A stretch of DNA of 64,000 bases, from the NCBI GenBank assembly GCA_958418815.1, contig CATZGB010000008.1:26925-90924 (forward strand), in the 5' to 3' direction. Made by a program: the position numbers and the translations under genes. Positions within the stretch are counted from its first letter, which is position 1, and each line of letters opens with the position of its first letter. The notes beneath the pieces were generated by a model. That model searched no databases and was not told where the DNA came from. It saw nothing but the letters and a program-made list of their open reading frames with translations. This document shows positions 50,673 through 60,440 of the stretch, one piece after another. Source of the stretch: an uncultured Bacteroidales bacterium. GTDB taxonomy: Bacteria > Bacteroidota > Bacteroidia > Bacteroidales > Muribaculaceae.

Positions 50673-51968
50673 TCAGGCCTCTTTGACCGCTCCTTTGTTT
50701 AGCTCGAAATGAGACTTCTGGAGCTTGTCCACCACATATTGGCCTGTCACCTCGAAACTCTTTGTCTTGGCGGAAGGCAACTCATACATAGCGTCAATCA
50801 TCACCGTCTCCACGATTGCCCTCAGCCCTCGCGCGCCGAGCTTGTATTCAATCGCCTTGTCCACAATCATGTCGAGCGCGTCGGGAGTGAATGTCAGCTC
50901 CACGCCGTCCATGGCGAACAACTTCCGGTACTGGCGGGTGATGGCGTTCTTGGGTTCGGTAAGCACCCGCCTGAGCGCGTCGCGGTCGAGTGGGTCAAGA
51001 TGAGTGAGTATCGGCAGACGGCCTATGATTTCAGGGATGAGCCCGAATGATTTCAGGTCTTGCGGGGCGACATAAGCCAGATAGTTGTCACGGTCTATCT
51101 TGCGGCGCTCGGCGTCGGTCGAGTAGCCGACCACATGGGTGTTGAGGCGCTGGGCTATTTTCCGCTCTATTCCGTCGAAGGCTCCTCCGCAGATGAAGAG
51201 GATGTCTTTCGTGTCGACCGGTATCATTTTCTGCTCAGGATGCTTGCGCCCTCCCTGAGGCGGCACATTGACCACCGAGCCTTCAAGCAGTTTCAGCAAT
51301 CCTTGCTGCACCCCCTCGCCCGACACGTCGCGGGTTATCGACGGGTTGTCACCCTTGCGGGCGATCTTGTCGATCTCGTCTATGAAGACAATGCCGCGCT
51401 GGGCCTTGGCAACATCATAGTCGGCCACCTGGAGCAGACGTGTCAGCAGGCTCTCGATGTCCTCGCCGACATATCCGGCCTGGGTGAGAACCGTCGCGTC
51501 AACGATTGTGAACGGCACATCCAGCATCCTGGCGATTGTCTTGGCGAGCAATGTCTTGCCGGTACCGGTGGGGCCCACAAGTATGATGTTGCTTTTCTCG
51601 ATGTCGACATCAGCCAAGTCGCCGTCCCCACCCTTTTCCTGGGCCAGACGTTTGTAATGGTTGTAGACAGCCACCGAGAGATAACGCTTTGCACTATCCT
51701 GCCCTATCACGTATTGGTCAAGGAAGTCGCATATCTCCTTCGGTTTGGGGAGTTTGGCAAGGTCCAAGGCGGCTCCGGAATCGCCGAGGTCTCCGGTCGA
51801 CTGGCCGGAACCAACCTGATGGCGATAGTCGGCCAGCAGCTGGTGGATCTGGTCGGCACACTCGGCGCAGAGATACACCCCGGGCTGGATTCCCGAGGGT
51901 ATCAGCACCTCGGATGAGGAGCCGGGGCGGCCGCAGAACGCGCATATTTCTTCTTTCTTTTTCGCCAT
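50673..51968 (-). CDS. clpX: ATP-dependent Clp protease ATP-binding subunit ClpX
   Basis: The 431-aa protein has an N-terminal zinc-binding domain (Cys9, Cys12, Cys34, Cys37), Walker A GPTGTGKT, the pore loop GYVGED, Walker B VFIDEIDKI and the IGF-equivalent region before the small domain. It unfolds substrates and feeds them to ClpP. It begins one base after the clpP stop, so the two are one transcript. Confidence 0.97.
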   Translation of the reverse strand: MAKKKEEICAFCGRPGSSSEVLIPSGIQPGVYLCAECADQIHQLLADYRHQVGSGQSTGDLGDSGAALDLAKLPKPKEICDFLDQYVIGQDSAKRYLSVAVYNHYKRLAQEKGGDGDLADVDIEKSNIILVGPTGTGKTLLAKTIARMLDVPFTIVDATVLTQAGYVGEDIESLLTRLLQVADYDVAKAQRGIVFIDEIDKIARKGDNPSITRDVSGEGVQQGLLKLLEGSVVNVPPQGGRKHPEQKMIPVDTKDILFICGGAFDGIERKIAQRLNTHVVGYSTDAERRKIDRDNYLAYVAPQDLKSFGLIPEIIGRLPILTHLDPLDRDALRRVLTEPKNAITRQYRKLFAMDGVELTFTPDALDMIVDKAIEYKLGARGLRAIVETVMIDAMYELPSAKTKSFEVTGQYVVDKLQKSHFELNKGAVKEA

Positions 51969-51969
51969 A

Positions 51970-52656
51970 TCAGTGCTTGGCCTTGATTAACACGTCATCG
52001 ATCATTCCATATTCCTTGGCCTCCATGGCAGTCATCCAGTAGTCGCGGTCTGAGTCGCGCTCCACCTTCTCGATTGTCTGGCCGGAATGGTCGGCGATGA
52101 TCTGATAGAGTTCTTTTTTGAGCTTAAGAATCTCACGGGCAGTGATTTCAATATCAGAAGCCTGGCCCTGCGCGCCTCCCATCGGCTGATGGATCATTAC
52201 GCGCGAGTGGCGGAGGGCAAACCTCTTGCCGGCTGTGCCGCTCACGAGCAGCACGGCAGCCATCGAAGCCGCCATGCCGGTGCATATGGTTGCGACATCG
52301 CTCGAGATATACTGCATGGTGTCGTAAATGCCAAGGCCCGCATAAACCGAGCCGCCGGGGGAGTTGATGTATATAGAGACATCCTTTCCGGGGTCGGCCG
52401 AGTCAAGATAGAGCAGCTGGGCCTGTATGACATTGGCGGTGTAGTCGTTGACATCAGTGCCCAGGAAGATGATGCGGTCCATCATGAGACGGGAGAACAC
52501 ATCCATCTGGGCGACGTTGAGCTGACGCTCCTCGATGATTGTAGGTGAGATATAGCTTGAACGGATGGCCGCGTCGGAGGCAGAGATGTATTGGTCAAGC
52601 GCCAGGGAGTTCATCCCGAGGTGCTTTACGGCATAATTGCGGAAATCGTTATTCAT
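51970..52656 (-). CDS. clpP: ATP-dependent Clp protease proteolytic subunit ClpP
   Basis: The 228-aa serine peptidase has nucleophile Ser131 (TGMAASMAAV), His156 (RVMIHQPMGGAQGQASDI) and the acidic residue in ERDSDRDYW. The N-terminal ~30 residues likely contain the propeptide. It forms the chamber of ClpXP with the adjacent clpX product. Its promoter lies upstream of a hairpin that ends tig. Confidence 0.97.
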   Translation of the reverse strand: MNNDFRNYAVKHLGMNSLALDQYISASDAAIRSSYISPTIIEERQLNVAQMDVFSRLMMDRIIFLGTDVNDYTANVIQAQLLYLDSADPGKDVSIYINSPGGSVYAGLGIYDTMQYISSDVATICTGMAASMAAVLLVSGTAGKRFALRHSRVMIHQPMGGAQGQASDIEITAREILKLKKELYQIIADHSGQTIEKVERDSDRDYWMTAMEAKEYGMIDDVLIKAKH

Positions 52657-52687
52657 ATTCTTTGGAGGTCTTGTTTGTTTTCTAATT

Positions 52688-52718
52688 CAAAGATACGAAT
52701 TTTTTCCCGTCTGTCAAC
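52688..52718 (-). promoter_or_regulatory. Promoter of clpP-clpX
   Basis: On the minus strand GTTG (3 of 4 to TTTG; 52718-52715) precedes TATCTTTG (52695-52688) by 19 bases. The clpP start is about 30 bases downstream. It indicates that clpPX is transcribed independently of tig. Confidence 0.55.
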
Positions 52719-52772
52719 TATCTTATGACAAAAAAATCACCGGCCCGGTGAAAAACAGCGTTGACAGAGGGG

Positions 52773-52823
52773 GGCAACACAAACCGCGGATCCGGGCAGT
52801 CCGGATCCGCGGGTATTGTTGCC
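52773..52823 (-). terminator. Terminator of tig
   Basis: A 12-bp perfect stem (52784-52795 with 52801-52812) has a 5-base loop, extended by an outer 7-bp pairing (52773-52779 with 52817-52823). On the minus strand a short T stretch follows the inner stem. Confidence 0.75.
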
Positions 52824-52852
52824 TGGAGACAAGAGTCCCCTGTCAGGCGTTA

Positions 52853-54211
52853 TTATTCGGCGCCGACGAGTTTCTTGAACTCATCGAGGCTGACAGTCTT
52901 GTCCTCGGTGTCGACAAGCGCGCGCAGGGCGTTGAAGAGCTTCATATCGCCGGCCTGCTCATGGAGCTGGCGGGCAAACTTGCGGTCTTCGAGCATACGC
53001 TTGGCGTAGTCGGTGATGACATCGTCGGTCATGTTCATCATGCCGTACTGGGCAAACTGGCGCAGGGCTGTCGCCTTGGCGAAGCCGAGAAGATCCTCCT
53101 CGGTGACCTTGATATCCTGTTTCTCGGCGATTTTGCCCTTGATGAGCTCCCACTTGATTGAGGGAATCATTGTCTCGAACTCGGCGTCGGCCTTCTCGGC
53201 GGTCAGCTCGGGATTGCGGGCAACGAGCCATTTCTTCAGGAACTCGGCGGGAAGCTCGAAGTTGCCGAACTTCTCAACCAGGGCCTGCTGCACATCCATG
53301 TTGAACTTGAAGTTGGAGTTGGGGGCAAGCTCGCGGGCGATGATTTCTTTGAGGCCGTCGAAGTATTCCTCTTCCGACTTGATTTCCTTGCCGGCGAACA
53401 CCTCCTTGTAGAACTCCTCGCCGAGCTCGGCGGGCTTCAGCACGATGATCTCAGACACTGCCATCTCGAAATCGGAGGTCAGGCCCTCGACACGCTCCTT
53501 GTCGACATTGAGCATCGACGCGAGGGCGACCTTGTTGTCGCCTTCGGCCTTGGCGGGGTTGAAGACAACCTTGTCGCCGACCTTCTTGCCGAGGAACTTG
53601 GCGGCCTCATCCTTGTCCTGGAAGTGCTGGGGAGACACGATGCCTGCGACGACCTGGATAGCGTCCTCCGAGGTCATCACGTTGCCTTCGGCGTCGAGCT
53701 GCATGATCGCGCCCTTTACCAGGGCGGTCTCGTTGACCTCCTCGCCGGGAATCTGGGCACCGAAGCGGTTGCGGAGAGCCTTGTCCTGCTCGTCAATCAT
53801 CTCCTTGGAGACCTCGATGGTGTAGAAAGGCACCTTGATGTCCTTGTTCACCTCGATGTCGAGGGCGGGAGCCAGACCAACCTCATACTCGAAGGTGTAG
53901 TCTTTCTGCTTCATGTCGATTTCCTCGACCTTCTTGGGGAGAGGTTCGCCGAGGATGTCGATTTTGTTTTCGCGGAGATATTCGATTACCGCCTTGAATA
54001 CCTCGTCGTTGAGCACGTGGCTCTTAACGTCGCGGCCAAAGAGACGGCGGAGATGTTCGATGGAAACATGGCCTTTGCGGAATCCGGGGATCTGGCGGGT
54101 GCGGCCAAGTTCGCGAAGGTCGCTGTCGACCTTCTTTGCGTAGTCTGCTTCAACCACCTCAACCTTGATGGTTGCGTCGAGGTCGTTGGTCTTTTCAAGT
54201 GTGACTTGCAT
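52853..54211 (-). CDS. tig: Trigger factor
   Basis: The 452-aa protein has the ribosome-binding N-domain with the signature region GFRKGHVSIEHLRRLFG, a PPIase-like middle domain that looks degenerate (~150-245), and a long helical C-domain. It binds nascent chains at the ribosome exit. It precedes clpP and clpX in the same order as in many bacteria, but a strong hairpin and a separate clpP promoter lie between them. Confidence 0.93.
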   Translation of the reverse strand: MQVTLEKTNDLDATIKVEVVEADYAKKVDSDLRELGRTRQIPGFRKGHVSIEHLRRLFGRDVKSHVLNDEVFKAVIEYLRENKIDILGEPLPKKVEEIDMKQKDYTFEYEVGLAPALDIEVNKDIKVPFYTIEVSKEMIDEQDKALRNRFGAQIPGEEVNETALVKGAIMQLDAEGNVMTSEDAIQVVAGIVSPQHFQDKDEAAKFLGKKVGDKVVFNPAKAEGDNKVALASMLNVDKERVEGLTSDFEMAVSEIIVLKPAELGEEFYKEVFAGKEIKSEEEYFDGLKEIIARELAPNSNFKFNMDVQQALVEKFGNFELPAEFLKKWLVARNPELTAEKADAEFETMIPSIKWELIKGKIAEKQDIKVTEEDLLGFAKATALRQFAQYGMMNMTDDVITDYAKRMLEDRKFARQLHEQAGDMKLFNALRALVDTEDKTVSLDEFKKLVGAE

Positions 54212-54432
54212 TTCTTGTGTTGGGCTTATATAGTTTTATATGATTTTTCAAACTGCAAAATTACACTGAAAAATCCGACCGCACAAGCCTAACGCCCCCA
54301 AAAGTGTTAAATTATTGTTAATATTCTTATCCTCCGCCACCGTAATCTATGATATGGTGTAATTTTGCAGACAAAGCGGCGCGACTGCCAGATAGCATTG
54401 CGCGGCGCTTCACAAACAACCAGACAACTGAA

Positions 54433-55110
54433 ATGAGCATACTGAAATATTCCGACGTCGAAATCCTGCGAAAAGAGCTTGTCGTGCTGAAACATGTGAG
54501 TTTTTCGCTTGAGGAAGGGGAATTCGCCTACCTCATCGGACGTGTGGGAAGCGGCAAATCAAGCCTGATGAAATCAATCTACGCCGAGATACCCATCTTC
54601 AACGGCAACGCCGAAGTGATGGGCACCCAGCTCACGGGCATAAAGCGCAAGGAAATCCCCCTGCTGAGGCGCAACATCGGGATTGTCTTCCAGGATTTCC
54701 AGCTGCTGACCGACCGCACAGTCTACGACAACCTCAAATTCGTGCTCGACGCGACCGGATGGCGCGATCGCATAGAAATCGACGACCGGATAGAGCAGGT
54801 GCTGAAGCAAGTGGGGATGCACAACAAGAGCTACAAGATGCCCCACGAGCTCTCAGGCGGAGAGCAGCAGCGAATAGTGATCGCTCGCGCCCTGCTCAAC
54901 AGGCCCAAGCTGATTCTGGCCGACGAACCGACCGGCAACCTTGACCCGGAGACCGGCCAGCAGATAGTCGACCATCTTCGCGAGATTTCCCGCCAGGGGA
55001 CAGCCGTCTTGATGGCCACCCACAACATGCAGCTCGTGGAGCAATACCCGGCCAGGGTGCTCCGCTGCGAAGACAAGCGACTTGTCTCAGACAACCACCA
55101 CAACGACTGA
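54433..55110 (+). CDS. ftsE: Cell-division ATP-binding protein FtsE-like
   Basis: The ATG at 54433 gives 225 residues with Walker A GRVGSGKSS, Q-loop VFQDFQLL, signature LSGGEQQR and Walker B LILADEPTGNLDPETG. Length and the DRTVYDNLKFVL region match FtsE, which with FtsX regulates peptidoglycan hydrolases at the septum. No ftsX is in the window, as is common when the pair is split in Bacteroidetes. A LolD-type transporter ATPase is the alternative. A TAATTTTG box lies at 54360-54367. lysC starts two bases after it. Confidence 0.8.
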   Translation: MSILKYSDVEILRKELVVLKHVSFSLEEGEFAYLIGRVGSGKSSLMKSIYAEIPIFNGNAEVMGTQLTGIKRKEIPLLRRNIGIVFQDFQLLTDRTVYDNLKFVLDATGWRDRIEIDDRIEQVLKQVGMHNKSYKMPHELSGGEQQRIVIARALLNRPKLILADEPTGNLDPETGQQIVDHLREISRQGTAVLMATHNMQLVEQYPARVLRCEDKRLVSDNHHND

Positions 55111-55112
55111 CA

Positions 55113-56435
55113 ATGAAAGTACTTAAATTCGGAGGAACCTCCGTAGGCTCGGCCGACCGTATCCGCAATGTGGCCGACCTCATCACCGGGAGAGGACAAA
55201 ACATAGTGGTGCTGTCGGCGATGGCCGGCACCACCAACACCCTGGTGGAGATTTCAGATTACCTATACAAACACAACGTCAACGGCGCCAAGGAGATAAT
55301 CAACGACCTTGAGCGCAACTACCGACGCGTCGTGGCCCTGCTGTTCACCCAGGTCGAAATCCGCATGGAGGCCGACGAGGAGGTGGAGGCTGTGTTCTCC
55401 AGCATTCGCGCCCTCGCCCGCGACAACTTCACATCTTTCGAAGAGAAGGAAATCCTCGCCCAGGGGGAGATGCTGTCGACCAAGCTTATGCACCTCTACC
55501 TGCGCCAATGTGGAGTCAATTCGGGATTCCTGCCGGCACTCGAATACATGCGCACCGACAAGAACGGGGAAGCCGACATGGACTACATCCGCGAGCACCT
55601 GCAGGCTCTCCTCGACGAGAACCCCGACGCAGACCTTTACATCACCCAGGGCTACATATGCCGCAACGCATACGGCGAGGTCGACAACCTGCGCCGGGGC
55701 GGCTCAGACCTGACTGCGTCAATCATCGGGGCCGCGCTGATGGCCAAGGAAATCGAAATCTGGACCGACATAGACGGGATGCACAACAACGACCCCCGTT
55801 TTGTCGAGGGCACCACTCCTGTGGCCGAACTCCACTTCGACGAGGCCGCCGAGCTGGCCTATTTCGGGGCCAAGATCCTCCACCCGACATGCGTGCTGCC
55901 TGCCAAGGTCAACAATATACCGGTGAGACTCCTCAACACCATGGAACCGTCGGCGAAAGGCACCCTCATCTACAACACCGAACTATCGCAGGGCATCAAG
56001 GCCGTGGCGGCCAAGGATGACATCATCGCCATCAAAATCAGGTCGTCGAGGATGATGCTCGCGTCGAGCTTCATGCACCGCGTGTTTGAGATTTTCGACA
56101 ATTACAGCCGCCCGATAGACATGATCGCCACAAGCGAGGTCGGGGTATCTGTCACCATAGACAACCCGCTCAAACTTGAGCATATCGTAGATGAGCTGAA
56201 AGAAATCGGCACCGTCTCAATCGACCGCGACATGGTGATCATCTGCGTGGTCGGCGACCTCGAATGGCACAACAGCGGTTTCGAGGCCGAAGCCCTCGAC
56301 GCGCTCCATGACATCCCCGTCAGGATGATTTCCTACGGCGGCAGCAACTACAACATCTCTTTCCTTGTCAGCAAGGAGGACAAGGTGGCCGCCCTGCGCG
56401 CCCTGCAAAAACGTCTCTTCAAAGACAACCATTGA
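55113..56435 (+). CDS. lysC: Aspartate kinase
   Basis: The 440-aa enzyme has the kinase start KFGGTSVGS, EILAQGEMLSTKLM, and GGSDLTASIIGAAL, followed by two ACT domains (~300-440, including SSFMHRVFEIFDNYSRPIDMI). It phosphorylates aspartate as the first step to lysine, threonine and methionine, and the ACT domains should sense end products. It is a monofunctional form. It lies two bases after ftsE and about 55 bases before galM, so the three could be co-transcribed. Confidence 0.95.
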   Translation: MKVLKFGGTSVGSADRIRNVADLITGRGQNIVVLSAMAGTTNTLVEISDYLYKHNVNGAKEIINDLERNYRRVVALLFTQVEIRMEADEEVEAVFSSIRALARDNFTSFEEKEILAQGEMLSTKLMHLYLRQCGVNSGFLPALEYMRTDKNGEADMDYIREHLQALLDENPDADLYITQGYICRNAYGEVDNLRRGGSDLTASIIGAALMAKEIEIWTDIDGMHNNDPRFVEGTTPVAELHFDEAAELAYFGAKILHPTCVLPAKVNNIPVRLLNTMEPSAKGTLIYNTELSQGIKAVAAKDDIIAIKIRSSRMMLASSFMHRVFEIFDNYSRPIDMIATSEVGVSVTIDNPLKLEHIVDELKEIGTVSIDRDMVIICVVGDLEWHNSGFEAEALDALHDIPVRMISYGGSNYNISFLVSKEDKVAALRALQKRLFKDNH

Positions 56436-56491
56436 GCCTCATCGAAGGGCCTCTGTGGTTGTCAAAACATACACTCATAATCCAAAAAACC

Positions 56492-57577
56492 ATGAAGACT
56501 TCAAAACAAACCTTCGTCACCCCTGTGGGTGAAGTCACATATCTGACCCTGACAAACGCCCGCGGCAGCCAGGTAACATTGTCATCCCTCGGAGCGGGGA
56601 TAATCGCCATACGCGTTCCCGACCGTGATGGGAATATGGCCGATGTGGTCATCGGTTACCCCGAGGCAGCCGACTATATCGCCGACGGGCCATGCGCGGG
56701 CAAGACCCCGGGCCGCTACGCCAACCGCATAGCCAACGGGCGTTTCTCTCTTGAGGGCAAGACATACACCTTGCCGGTAAACAACGGGCCAAACCACCTC
56801 CATGGCGGTCCTGACGGCTACCAGAACCGTGTATGGGAGGTGGAGGAAGTCGCTCCGGGCAAGATTCGGTTCTCTATCGAAAGCGCCGACGGAGACGCCG
56901 GATACCCCGCCAACCTGAAAGCCACAGTGACCTACACCTGGGATGACGATGACAACCTGACCATCGAATATGGGGCTATCGCAGACGGCCCCACCGTGGT
57001 AAACCTCACCAACCACAGCTACTTCAACCTCGCAGGACACGATGCGGGAGCCGCCAAGGCCATGGAACAGCTGCTGCAGCTCAACTGCTCACGCTGGCTT
57101 CCGACCGACGACACCCTGGTGCCAACCGGCGAGCTCGCGCCTGTAGACGGCACCCCCATGGATTTCCGGAAGGCCCGCATGGTCGGAGAGTCAATTTTCC
57201 CTGCCGGAGCGGCTCCGTCGACCGAAAACCTAATCACCGACTTCGACGCCATACGCTTCGGAAAAGGATATGACAATTGCTGGATGTCAGACTCTCCCGC
57301 CGGAGAACTGGCCACAATCGCCACCCTGGAGGACACTACGAGCGGACGCAAACTATCCGTGGCCACCGACCAGCCCGCGGTGCAGGTATATGGCGGCAAC
57401 TGGGTGTCGGGCTGCCCCACCGGAAAAGATGGAGCCGTCTACACAGACTATTGCGCCGTGGCCATCGAGTGCCAGGGATGCCCCGATGCCCCCAACAAAC
57501 CGGGATTCCCGTCGCAGGTGGTCTCCCCGCAACTCCCCTACCGCCGCACCATACGTTTCTCGTTCAGCGCAGGTTAA
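56492..57577 (+). CDS. galM: Aldose 1-epimerase (galactose mutarotase)
   Basis: The ATG at 56492 (MKTSKQTF) gives 361 residues. KTPGRYANRIANGRF, NHLHGGPDGYQNRVW (first His), LTNHSYFNLAG (second His) and a late CVAIECQGCPDAPN-like segment (AVAIECQGCPDAPN) define the GalM family. It interconverts alpha and beta anomers of sugars. There is no signal peptide, so it is cytoplasmic. Its last 14 bases overlap the convergent uvrA gene. Confidence 0.93.
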   Translation: MKTSKQTFVTPVGEVTYLTLTNARGSQVTLSSLGAGIIAIRVPDRDGNMADVVIGYPEAADYIADGPCAGKTPGRYANRIANGRFSLEGKTYTLPVNNGPNHLHGGPDGYQNRVWEVEEVAPGKIRFSIESADGDAGYPANLKATVTYTWDDDDNLTIEYGAIADGPTVVNLTNHSYFNLAGHDAGAAKAMEQLLQLNCSRWLPTDDTLVPTGELAPVDGTPMDFRKARMVGESIFPAGAAPSTENLITDFDAIRFGKGYDNCWMSDSPAGELATIATLEDTTSGRKLSVATDQPAVQVYGGNWVSGCPTGKDGAVYTDYCAVAIECQGCPDAPNKPGFPSQVVSPQLPYRRTIRFSFSAG

Positions 57578-60440
57578 GTTCCTGGCGGATATACGGGGCG
57601 GTGGGTGAATCCGTGGCGGCGACCTCCTCAGGAGTCCCCGTGGCGATAATCACACCACCGTTCCGTCCCCCGTCGGGCCCCATGTCTATCACATAGTCGG
57701 CAGCTTTCACCACATCGAGGTTATGCTCTATCACAAGCACAGTGTTTCCCCGGTCCACCAGCCGGTTGAGCACTGCCAGCAGCGTGTTTATATCCTCGAA
57801 ATGAAGTCCGGTGGTAGGCTCGTCGAGAATGAACAGCGTCTTGCCTGTGTCGCGCTTTGCAAGTTCGGTCGCGAGTTTCACGCGCTGGTTCTCCCCTCCC
57901 GAAAGGGTTGACGAGGGCTGCCCGAGCTTTATGTAACCAAGACCCACATCCTGAAGCACTTTTATCTTCTTCAATATCGAGGGCTGGAATTCGAAGAACT
58001 CCACCGCCTGGTTGATTGTCATGTCAAGCACATCGGCAATTGACTTGCCTTTGAACCTCACCTCAAGTGTCTCGCGGTTGTAACGCCGGCCGCCACACTC
58101 CTCACACGGCACCAGGACATCGGGCAGGAAGTTCATCTCTATCGTCTTGTAGCCGTTGCCCTTGCAGGCCTCACACCGGCCTCCGGCGACATTGAACGAG
58201 AAACGTCCAGGCTTGTAGCCCCTGATTTTGGCCTCAGGCAGACCTACAAACAGATTCCTTATGTCAGAGAACACGCCCGTGTATGTGGCCGGATTCGACC
58301 TCGGGGTGCGCCCCAGCGGGGTCTGGTCGACCGTGACCACCTTGTCGATGTTTTCGATGCCCTCTATCTCGCGGTAAGGAAGCGGCTCCTGCGACGAGCG
58401 GTAGAATTTCTGTGAAAGAATCGGCTGCAGTGTGCCATTTACAAGTGACGATTTACCGCTTCCCGACACTCCGCACACACAGCAGAGGGTGCCCAGCGGA
58501 AGGGTGAAATCTACATCCTTGAGATTATGGCCGGTGCAGCCTTTGAGGCTAAGCGACAGCCCGTTGCCTTTACGCCGCGACTCCGGCACGGCTATCTCAC
58601 GGTTGCCGTTGAGATAGCCTGCGGTCAGGGTATCGGTCTTAAGCATCTCCTCCGGAGTGCCTTCAAACACCACCTTTCCACCTTTGCGCCCGGCTTTCGG
58701 GCCTATGTCGACGATATAGTCGGCTTCCAGCATCATATCCTTGTCATGCTCCACGACTATGATTGAGTTGCGGGCATCGCGCAGCCGTTTAAGCGAACCT
58801 ATCAGCTTGTGGTTGTCGCGTTGATGAAGCCCTATCGAAGGCTCGTCGAGGATATACAACACATTGACAAGCTCTGAGCCGAGCTGAGTGGCGAGCCTTA
58901 TGCGCTGGCTCTCCCCTCCCGACAACGTGGCGGAAGCGCGGTTGAGCGACAGATAGCCCAGCCCCACATCGACAAGGAAGCTCAGGCGCGACCTTATCTC
59001 CTTTATTATCTCCGACGCTATCACCCGTTGGCGCGGAGCAAGACGCTCCTCGACCGTGCGCGACCATTCGAGCAGCTCGGAGATGTCGAGCCGCGACAGG
59101 TCGGCGATGTTTTTCCCGTCGATGAAGAAATGAAGGGCCTCGCGGTTGAGGCGGTCGCCACCACATTCGGGACAGGTCTTGCGCGAGAAGAACTGTCCGC
59201 TCCAACGCTGCGCGGCCGATGTGGCATCCTCTCCCTGCTGCATCTCGATATATTTCAGCAAGCCGTCATAACTGAGGAAATAATTGGCGATGGAGCTGCC
59301 CTCGGAATGCACATTCAGGCGCTCGTCAGTGCCGTTGAGAATATCCTCAAGCGCTTCCGGGGGCAGATCGTGTATGGGGGTCTTCAAGGTGGCGCCATAT
59401 TTCTCACATATGGCCTGCACCTGCCAGAATATCGTGGTGTTCTGGTATTTCCCCAGCGGGGCTATGCCTCCGGCATGGATTGAGACCGAATCGTCGGGTA
59501 TCACCTTGTCGCGGTCAATGATGTTGACCGTCCCGAGCCCCTTGCAGCAGCGGCAAGCCCCGAGCGGGGAATTGAACGAGAAATTATGCGGGGCCGGCTC
59601 GCGGTATGACAGACCGCTGACTGGATCCATCAGCGACTGCGAGTAATGGCGCGCCTTTTCAGACTCAAGGTCGTAGACCATCATCTGCTTGTCGCCCTGC
59701 TTGAGAGTCTTCACCACCGAGTCGAGCAGCCTGCGGTCATCCTTTGCCGACACTTTCAGCTTGTCGATGACAAGTTCGACCGAATGGTTGCGGTAACGAT
59801 CAAGCCTCATCCCCGGGGAAAGTTCCATTATTTCCCCGTCGACCCTGACTGTGAGATACCCCTTCTTCATCAGGTTCTCAAACAGCTCCTTGTAATGTCC
59901 CTTGCGGTTATGCACCAGAGGGGCGAGCAGGTATATCTTATGGTTGTCATACTCCTCGAGAATCAGTTCAACGATTTTCTCGGGGGAATATTTCACCATC
60001 GGTTCTCCTGAAAGATAGCTCCTGGCCTCACCCGCGCGGGCGAAAAGCAGTCGGAGGTAGTCGTAGACCTCCGTGGTTGTGCCGATGGTGCTTCGGGGAT
60101 TGCGGTTGACGGTCTTCTGCTCTATGGCTATGACCGGCGACAAGCCCGATATCTTGTCGACATCGGGCCTCTCCATATTGCCGAGCATATTGCGGGCATA
60201 TGACGAGAATGTCTCTATGTAGCGCCGCTGACCTTCGGCGAAAATGGTGTCGAAGGCAAGCGAGGATTTCCCCGAACCGCTCAGTCCGGTGATCACCGCC
60301 AGGGTGCCGTGGGGAATATCCACATCTATGTTCTTTAGGTTGTTGACCCTTGCCCCGACAACCGACAGGCTGCCGGGCATCCTGACTGCCGGAGATGAAG
60401 GTCTTGGTTGTATGCTTGCTGTGTTATTCTTGCTCATCAT
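57564..60440 (-). CDS. uvrA: Excinuclease ABC subunit UvrA
   Basis: The 958-aa protein has two ABC modules (Walker A GLSGSGKSSL and GVSGSGKSSL, signatures LSGGESQRIRLA and LSGGENQRVKLA) and zinc modules with CPECGGDRLN and CEACKGNGYKTIEM..PCEECGG. It recognises bulky DNA lesions in nucleotide excision repair. Its start codon overlaps by one base the stop of the secreted protein gene just upstream (TAATG), so it is co-transcribed with it. The 3' end overlaps galM by 14 bases. Confidence 0.97.
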   Translation of the reverse strand: MMSKNNTASIQPRPSSPAVRMPGSLSVVGARVNNLKNIDVDIPHGTLAVITGLSGSGKSSLAFDTIFAEGQRRYIETFSSYARNMLGNMERPDVDKISGLSPVIAIEQKTVNRNPRSTIGTTTEVYDYLRLLFARAGEARSYLSGEPMVKYSPEKIVELILEEYDNHKIYLLAPLVHNRKGHYKELFENLMKKGYLTVRVDGEIMELSPGMRLDRYRNHSVELVIDKLKVSAKDDRRLLDSVVKTLKQGDKQMMVYDLESEKARHYSQSLMDPVSGLSYREPAPHNFSFNSPLGACRCCKGLGTVNIIDRDKVIPDDSVSIHAGGIAPLGKYQNTTIFWQVQAICEKYGATLKTPIHDLPPEALEDILNGTDERLNVHSEGSSIANYFLSYDGLLKYIEMQQGEDATSAAQRWSGQFFSRKTCPECGGDRLNREALHFFIDGKNIADLSRLDISELLEWSRTVEERLAPRQRVIASEIIKEIRSRLSFLVDVGLGYLSLNRASATLSGGESQRIRLATQLGSELVNVLYILDEPSIGLHQRDNHKLIGSLKRLRDARNSIIVVEHDKDMMLEADYIVDIGPKAGRKGGKVVFEGTPEEMLKTDTLTAGYLNGNREIAVPESRRKGNGLSLSLKGCTGHNLKDVDFTLPLGTLCCVCGVSGSGKSSLVNGTLQPILSQKFYRSSQEPLPYREIEGIENIDKVVTVDQTPLGRTPRSNPATYTGVFSDIRNLFVGLPEAKIRGYKPGRFSFNVAGGRCEACKGNGYKTIEMNFLPDVLVPCEECGGRRYNRETLEVRFKGKSIADVLDMTINQAVEFFEFQPSILKKIKVLQDVGLGYIKLGQPSSTLSGGENQRVKLATELAKRDTGKTLFILDEPTTGLHFEDINTLLAVLNRLVDRGNTVLVIEHNLDVVKAADYVIDMGPDGGRNGGVIIATGTPEEVAATDSPTAPYIRQELNLR

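Noticed and set aside
51060..51917. A 285-codon plus-strand ORF opposite clpX
   Set aside because: clpX is unmistakable on the minus strand.
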